From Micromussa lordhowensis (Eukaryota > Cnidaria > Anthozoa > Scleractinia > Lobophylliidae), in contig CAXHUQ010000495.1 of NCBI GenBank assembly GCA_964020085.1, positions 1 through 64,000 of the forward strand: 64,000 nt of DNA, given 5' to 3'. Within the stretch, counting starts at the first letter, position 1. Every line of letters starts with the position of its first letter. This document shows, one piece after another, positions 61,097 to 64,000 of the stretch. Made by a program: the position numbers and the translations under genes. The notes beneath the pieces were generated by a model. It did not search any database. It had not been told where the DNA came from and was given only the letters and a program-made list of their open reading frames with translations.

Positions 61097-62687
61097 CAAA
61101 GTTCGGCTAATTAGCAAACGGGCTGCTTAGCATAGTGCGAGATGTCGCGCAGCTCCGAAACTTTGCATGTGGACCCGGACCCACCCCAGGAGTGCTTTGG
61201 TGCCATTAGTTTGCCAAGTTGCGACACGCGTCAAGCTCGGCTAACGAGTCAGCCAGCCGGCCATGCCTGGGGATCTGCGGGCTGATTAGCATAGTGGGAG
61301 ATGTCGCGCAGCTCCGATACTTCGCATTTGGACCCGGACCGACCCCGGGAGTGCTTTGGTGGTATTAGTTTGCAAAGTTGCGACGCGCGCAAAGTTCGGC
61401 TAATTAGCAAACGGGCTGGTTAGCATAGTGCGAGATGTCGCGCAGCTCCGAAACTTTGCATGTGGACCCGGACCCACCCCAGGAGTGCTTTGGTGCCATT
61501 AGTTTGCCAAGTTGCGACACGCGTCAAGCTCGGCTAACGAGTCAGCCAGCCGGCCATGCCTGGGGATCTGCGGGCTGATTAGCATAGTGGGAGATGTCGC
61601 GCAGCTCCGATACTTCGCATTTGGACCCGGACCGACCCCGGGAGTGCTTTGGTGGTATTAGTTTGCAAAGTTGCGACGCGCGCAAAGTTCGGCTAATTAG
61701 CAAACGGGCTGGTTAGCATAGTGCGAGATGTCGCGCAGCTCCGAAACTTTGCATGTGGACCCGGACCCACCCCAGAAGTGCTTTGGTGCCATTAGTTTGC
61801 CAAGTTGCGACACGCGTCAAGCTCGGCTAACGAGTCAGCCAGCCGGCCACGCCTGGGGATCTGCGGGCTGATTAGCATAGTGGGAGATTTCGCGCAGCTC
61901 CGATACTTCGCATTTGGACCCGGACCGACCCTGGGAGTGCTTTGGTGGTATTAGTTTGCAAAGTTGCGACGCGCGCAAAGTTCGGCTAATTAGCAAACGG
62001 GCTGGTTAGCATAGTGCGAGATGTCGCGCAGCTCCGAAACTTTGCATGTGGACCCGGACCCACCCCAGGAGTGCTTTGGTGCCATTAGTTTGCCAAGTTG
62101 CGACACGCGTCAAGCTCGGCTAACGAGTCAGCCAGCCGGCCACGCCTGGGGATCTGCGGGCTGATTAGCATAGTGGGAGATGTCGCGCAGCTCCGATACT
62201 TCGCATTTGGACCCGGACCGACCCCGGGAGTGCTTTGGTGGTATTAGTTTGCAAAGTTGCGACGCGCGCAAAGTTCGGCTAATTAGCAAACGGGCTGGTT
62301 AGCATAGTGCGAGATGTCGCGCAGCTCCGAAACTTTGCATGTGGACCCGGACCCACCCCAGGAGTGCTTTGGTGCCATTAGTTTGCCAAGTTGTGACACG
62401 CGTCAAGCTCGGCTAACGAGTCAGCCAGCCGGCCACGCCTGGGGATCTGCGGGCTGAGTAGCATAGTGGGAGATTTCGCGCAGCTCCGATACTTCGCATT
62501 TGGACCCGGACCGACCCCGGGAGTGCTTTGGTGGTATTAGTTTGCAAAGTTGCGTCGCGCGCAAAGTTCGGCTAATTAGCAAACGGGCTGGTTAGCATAG
62601 TGCGAGATGTCGCGCAGCTCCGAAACTTTGCATGTGGACCCGGACCCACCCCAGGAGTGCTTTGGTGCCATTAGTTTGCCAAGTTGT

Positions 62688-64000
62688 GACACGCGTCAAG
62701 CTCGGCTAACGAGTCAGCCAGCCGGCCACGCCTGGGGATCTGCGGGCTGATTAGCATAGTGGGAGATTTCGCGCAGCTCCGATACTTCGCATTTGGACCC
62801 GGACCGACCCCGGGAGTGCTTTGGTGGTATTAGTTTGCAAAGTTGCGACGCGCGCAAAGTTCGGCTAATTAGCAAACGGGCTGGTTAGCATAGTGCGAGA
62901 TGTCGCGCAGCTCCGAAACTTTGCATGTGGACCCGGACCCACCCCAGGAGTGCTTTGGTGCCATTAGTTTGCCAAGTTGCGACACGCGTCAAGCTCGGCT
63001 AACGAGTCAGCCAGCCGGCCACGCCTGGGGATCTGCGGGCTGATTAGCATAGTGGGAGATTTCGCGCAGCTCCGATACTTCGCATTTGGACCCGGACCGA
63101 CCCCGGGAGTGCTTTGGTGGTATTAGTTTGCAAAGTTGCGACGCGCGCAAAGTTCGGCTAATTAGCAAACGGGCTGGTTAGCATAGTGCGAGATGTCGCG
63201 CAGCTCCGAAACTTTGCATGTGGACCCGGACCCACCCCAGGAGTGCTTTGGTGCCATTAGTTTGCCAAGTTGCGACACGCGTCAAGCTCGGCTAACGAGT
63301 CAGCCAGCCGGCCACGCCTGGGGATCTGCGGGCTGATTAGCATAGTGGGAGATTTCGCGCAGCTCCGATACTTCGCATTTGGACCCGGACCGACCCCGGG
63401 AGTGCTTTGGTGGTATTAGTTTGCAAAGTTGCGACGCGCGCAAAGTTCGGCTAATTAGCAAACGGGCTGGTTAGCATAGTGCGAGATGTCGCGCAGCTCC
63501 GAAACTTTGCATGTGGACCCGGACCCACCCCAGGAGTGCTTTGGTGCCATTAGTTTGCCAAGTTGCGACACGCGTCAAGCTCGGCTAACGAGTCAGCCAG
63601 CCGGCCACGCCTGGGGATCTGCGGGCTGATTAGCATAGTGGGAGATTTCGCGCAGCTCCGATACTTCGCATTTGGACCCGGACCAACCCCGGGAGTGCTT
63701 TGGTGGTATTAGTTTGCAAAGTTGCGACGCGCGCAAAGTTCGGCTAATTAGCAAACGGGCTGGTTAGCATAGTGCGAGATGTCGCGCAGCTCCGAAACTT
63801 TGCATGTGGACCCGGACCCACCCCAGGAGTGCTTTGGTGCCATTAGTTTGCCAAGTTGCGACACGCGTCAAGCTCGGCTAACGAGTCAGCCAGCCGGCCA
63901 CGCCTGGGGATCTGCGGGCTGATTAGCATAGTGGGAGATTTCGCGCAGCTCTGATACTTCGCATTTGGACCCGGACCGACCCCGGGAGTGCTTTGGTGGT
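62688..64000. repeat. Right end of window, near-consensus units
   Basis: About four and a half units with only isolated changes: ACCAACCCC near 63685 and CTCTGATAC near 63952. The array continues past the window edge. There is no border, gene or other element. Confidence 0.85.

Larger units (their letters stand above)
58300..62687. repeat. 10-unit block pair (2964-2966 bp)
   Basis: CCATGCC 58300 and 58593 recur at 61264 and 61557; ACCCTGGGAG 58966 at 61932; TTGTGACAC 59428 at 62394; CTGAGTAGC 59492 at 62458; TTGCGTCGCG 59589 at 62555. Distances of 2964 or 2966 bp equal 10 units plus 36, with 2 less when the pair spans the 2-bp deletion near 58715. TTGTGACAC at 62687 is a further copy one unit on. 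Confidence 0.85.
1..64000. repeat. Tandem satellite array, 293-bp dimeric unit, about 218 copies
   Basis: The whole window is head-to-tail copies of one 293-bp unit in a single orientation. Unit starts (GGACCCGGACCG) fall at 290, 583 and so on to 63967. The distance 63677 equals 217 x 293 plus 96, and 96 is exactly the net of the seven indels I located, so there is no other insertion, inversion or foreign sequence. Copies differ by few substitutions, often none between neighbours. Such arrays are known from eukaryotic centromeres, pericentromeres, subtelomeres and knobs. Which of these applies here cannot be told from the sequence. I do not recognise the family. There is no coding capacity: the unit length is not divisible by 3 and each frame meets stops. 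Confidence 0.98.

Noticed and set aside
1..64000. CRISPR array
   Set aside because: There are no short repeats with unique spacers; the whole 293-bp unit repeats, spacer positions included, and no cas genes are present.
1..64000. 5S rDNA, tRNA cluster or rDNA spacer repeats
   Set aside because: I saw no 5S internal control region and no tRNA B-box (GGTTCGANNCC) in the unit. No rRNA gene interrupts the 64 kb.
1..64000. Repeat-coded protein gene (long tandem-repeat ORF)
   Set aside because: 293 is not divisible by 3 and stops occur in every frame of the dimer, so no frame stays open for even one full unit.
1..64000. Telomeric or retroelement sequence inside the array
   Set aside because: No TTAGGG- or TTTAGGG-type runs, LTR ends, poly-A tails or target-site duplications were seen, and the phase accounting leaves no room for an insertion.
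1..64000. Assembly artefact by read looping
   Set aside because: Distinct private variants and block-specific tags argue against simple copying of one read, but collapsed or expanded copy number in the uniform 6-14 kb part cannot be excluded from the sequence alone.

Overview
The window is one uninterrupted tandem array of satellite DNA. It holds no gene, RNA gene, transposon, CRISPR array or telomere repeat that I can support. The unit is 293 bp and starts at GGACCCGGACCG. Exactly 217 complete units lie between 290 and 63966. A 289-bp piece precedes them (a unit missing its first 4 bases) and a 34-bp piece follows (63967-64000). The phase closes exactly once seven small indels are counted: -1 at 3180/3181, -8 at 42420/42421, -1 at 43637/43638, -2 near 58713-58717, and three +36 duplications at 54216, 57768 and 61025. 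Nothing else is inserted anywhere. An array of this size and homogeneity points to a eukaryotic chromosome (centromeric, pericentromeric, subtelomeric or other heterochromatin) read by long-read assembly. I do not recognise the satellite family and cannot name the organism. By my count the unit is about 58% G+C with about 26 CpG, so CpG is not depleted.

Each unit is a dimer of two related monomers, A (134 bp) and B (159 bp), about 88% identical over the alignable part. They differ mainly by a GC-rich 33-bp stretch in B that replaces 8 bp in A. A carries a perfect GCTAATTAGC palindrome and an inverted repeat that B has lost.

Diagnostic substitutions show how the array grew, by nested block duplications of whole units. 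From left to right: 0.3-3.8 kb, mixed variants at 4-5-unit spacing; 5.2-14.9 kb, three occurrences of a marker pair 16 and 15 units apart in a nearly invariant core; 16.4-18.5 kb, a 4-unit duplication; 18.3-20.1, 25.0-26.9 and 28.3-29.8 kb, related blocks 23 and about 11 units apart; 30.4-33.3 kb, a 4-unit (1172 bp) repeat; 36.9-42.0 kb, a clean 7-unit (2051 bp) higher-order repeat in three copies; 44.3-47.1 kb, a 6-unit duplication that lost one unit; 48.3-62.7 kb, overlapping 10-14-unit blocks, with a 36-bp internal duplication carried along in three of them.

Because 293 is not a multiple of 3, the frame shifts at every unit and no long reading frame can form. The few open frames of 65-72 codons sit at indels and are artefacts. 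The biological interest is in satellite evolution: higher-order repeat birth at several scales, a homogenised left-central core, a diverse right part, possible A-to-B exchange, and a marked share of CpG transition variants.
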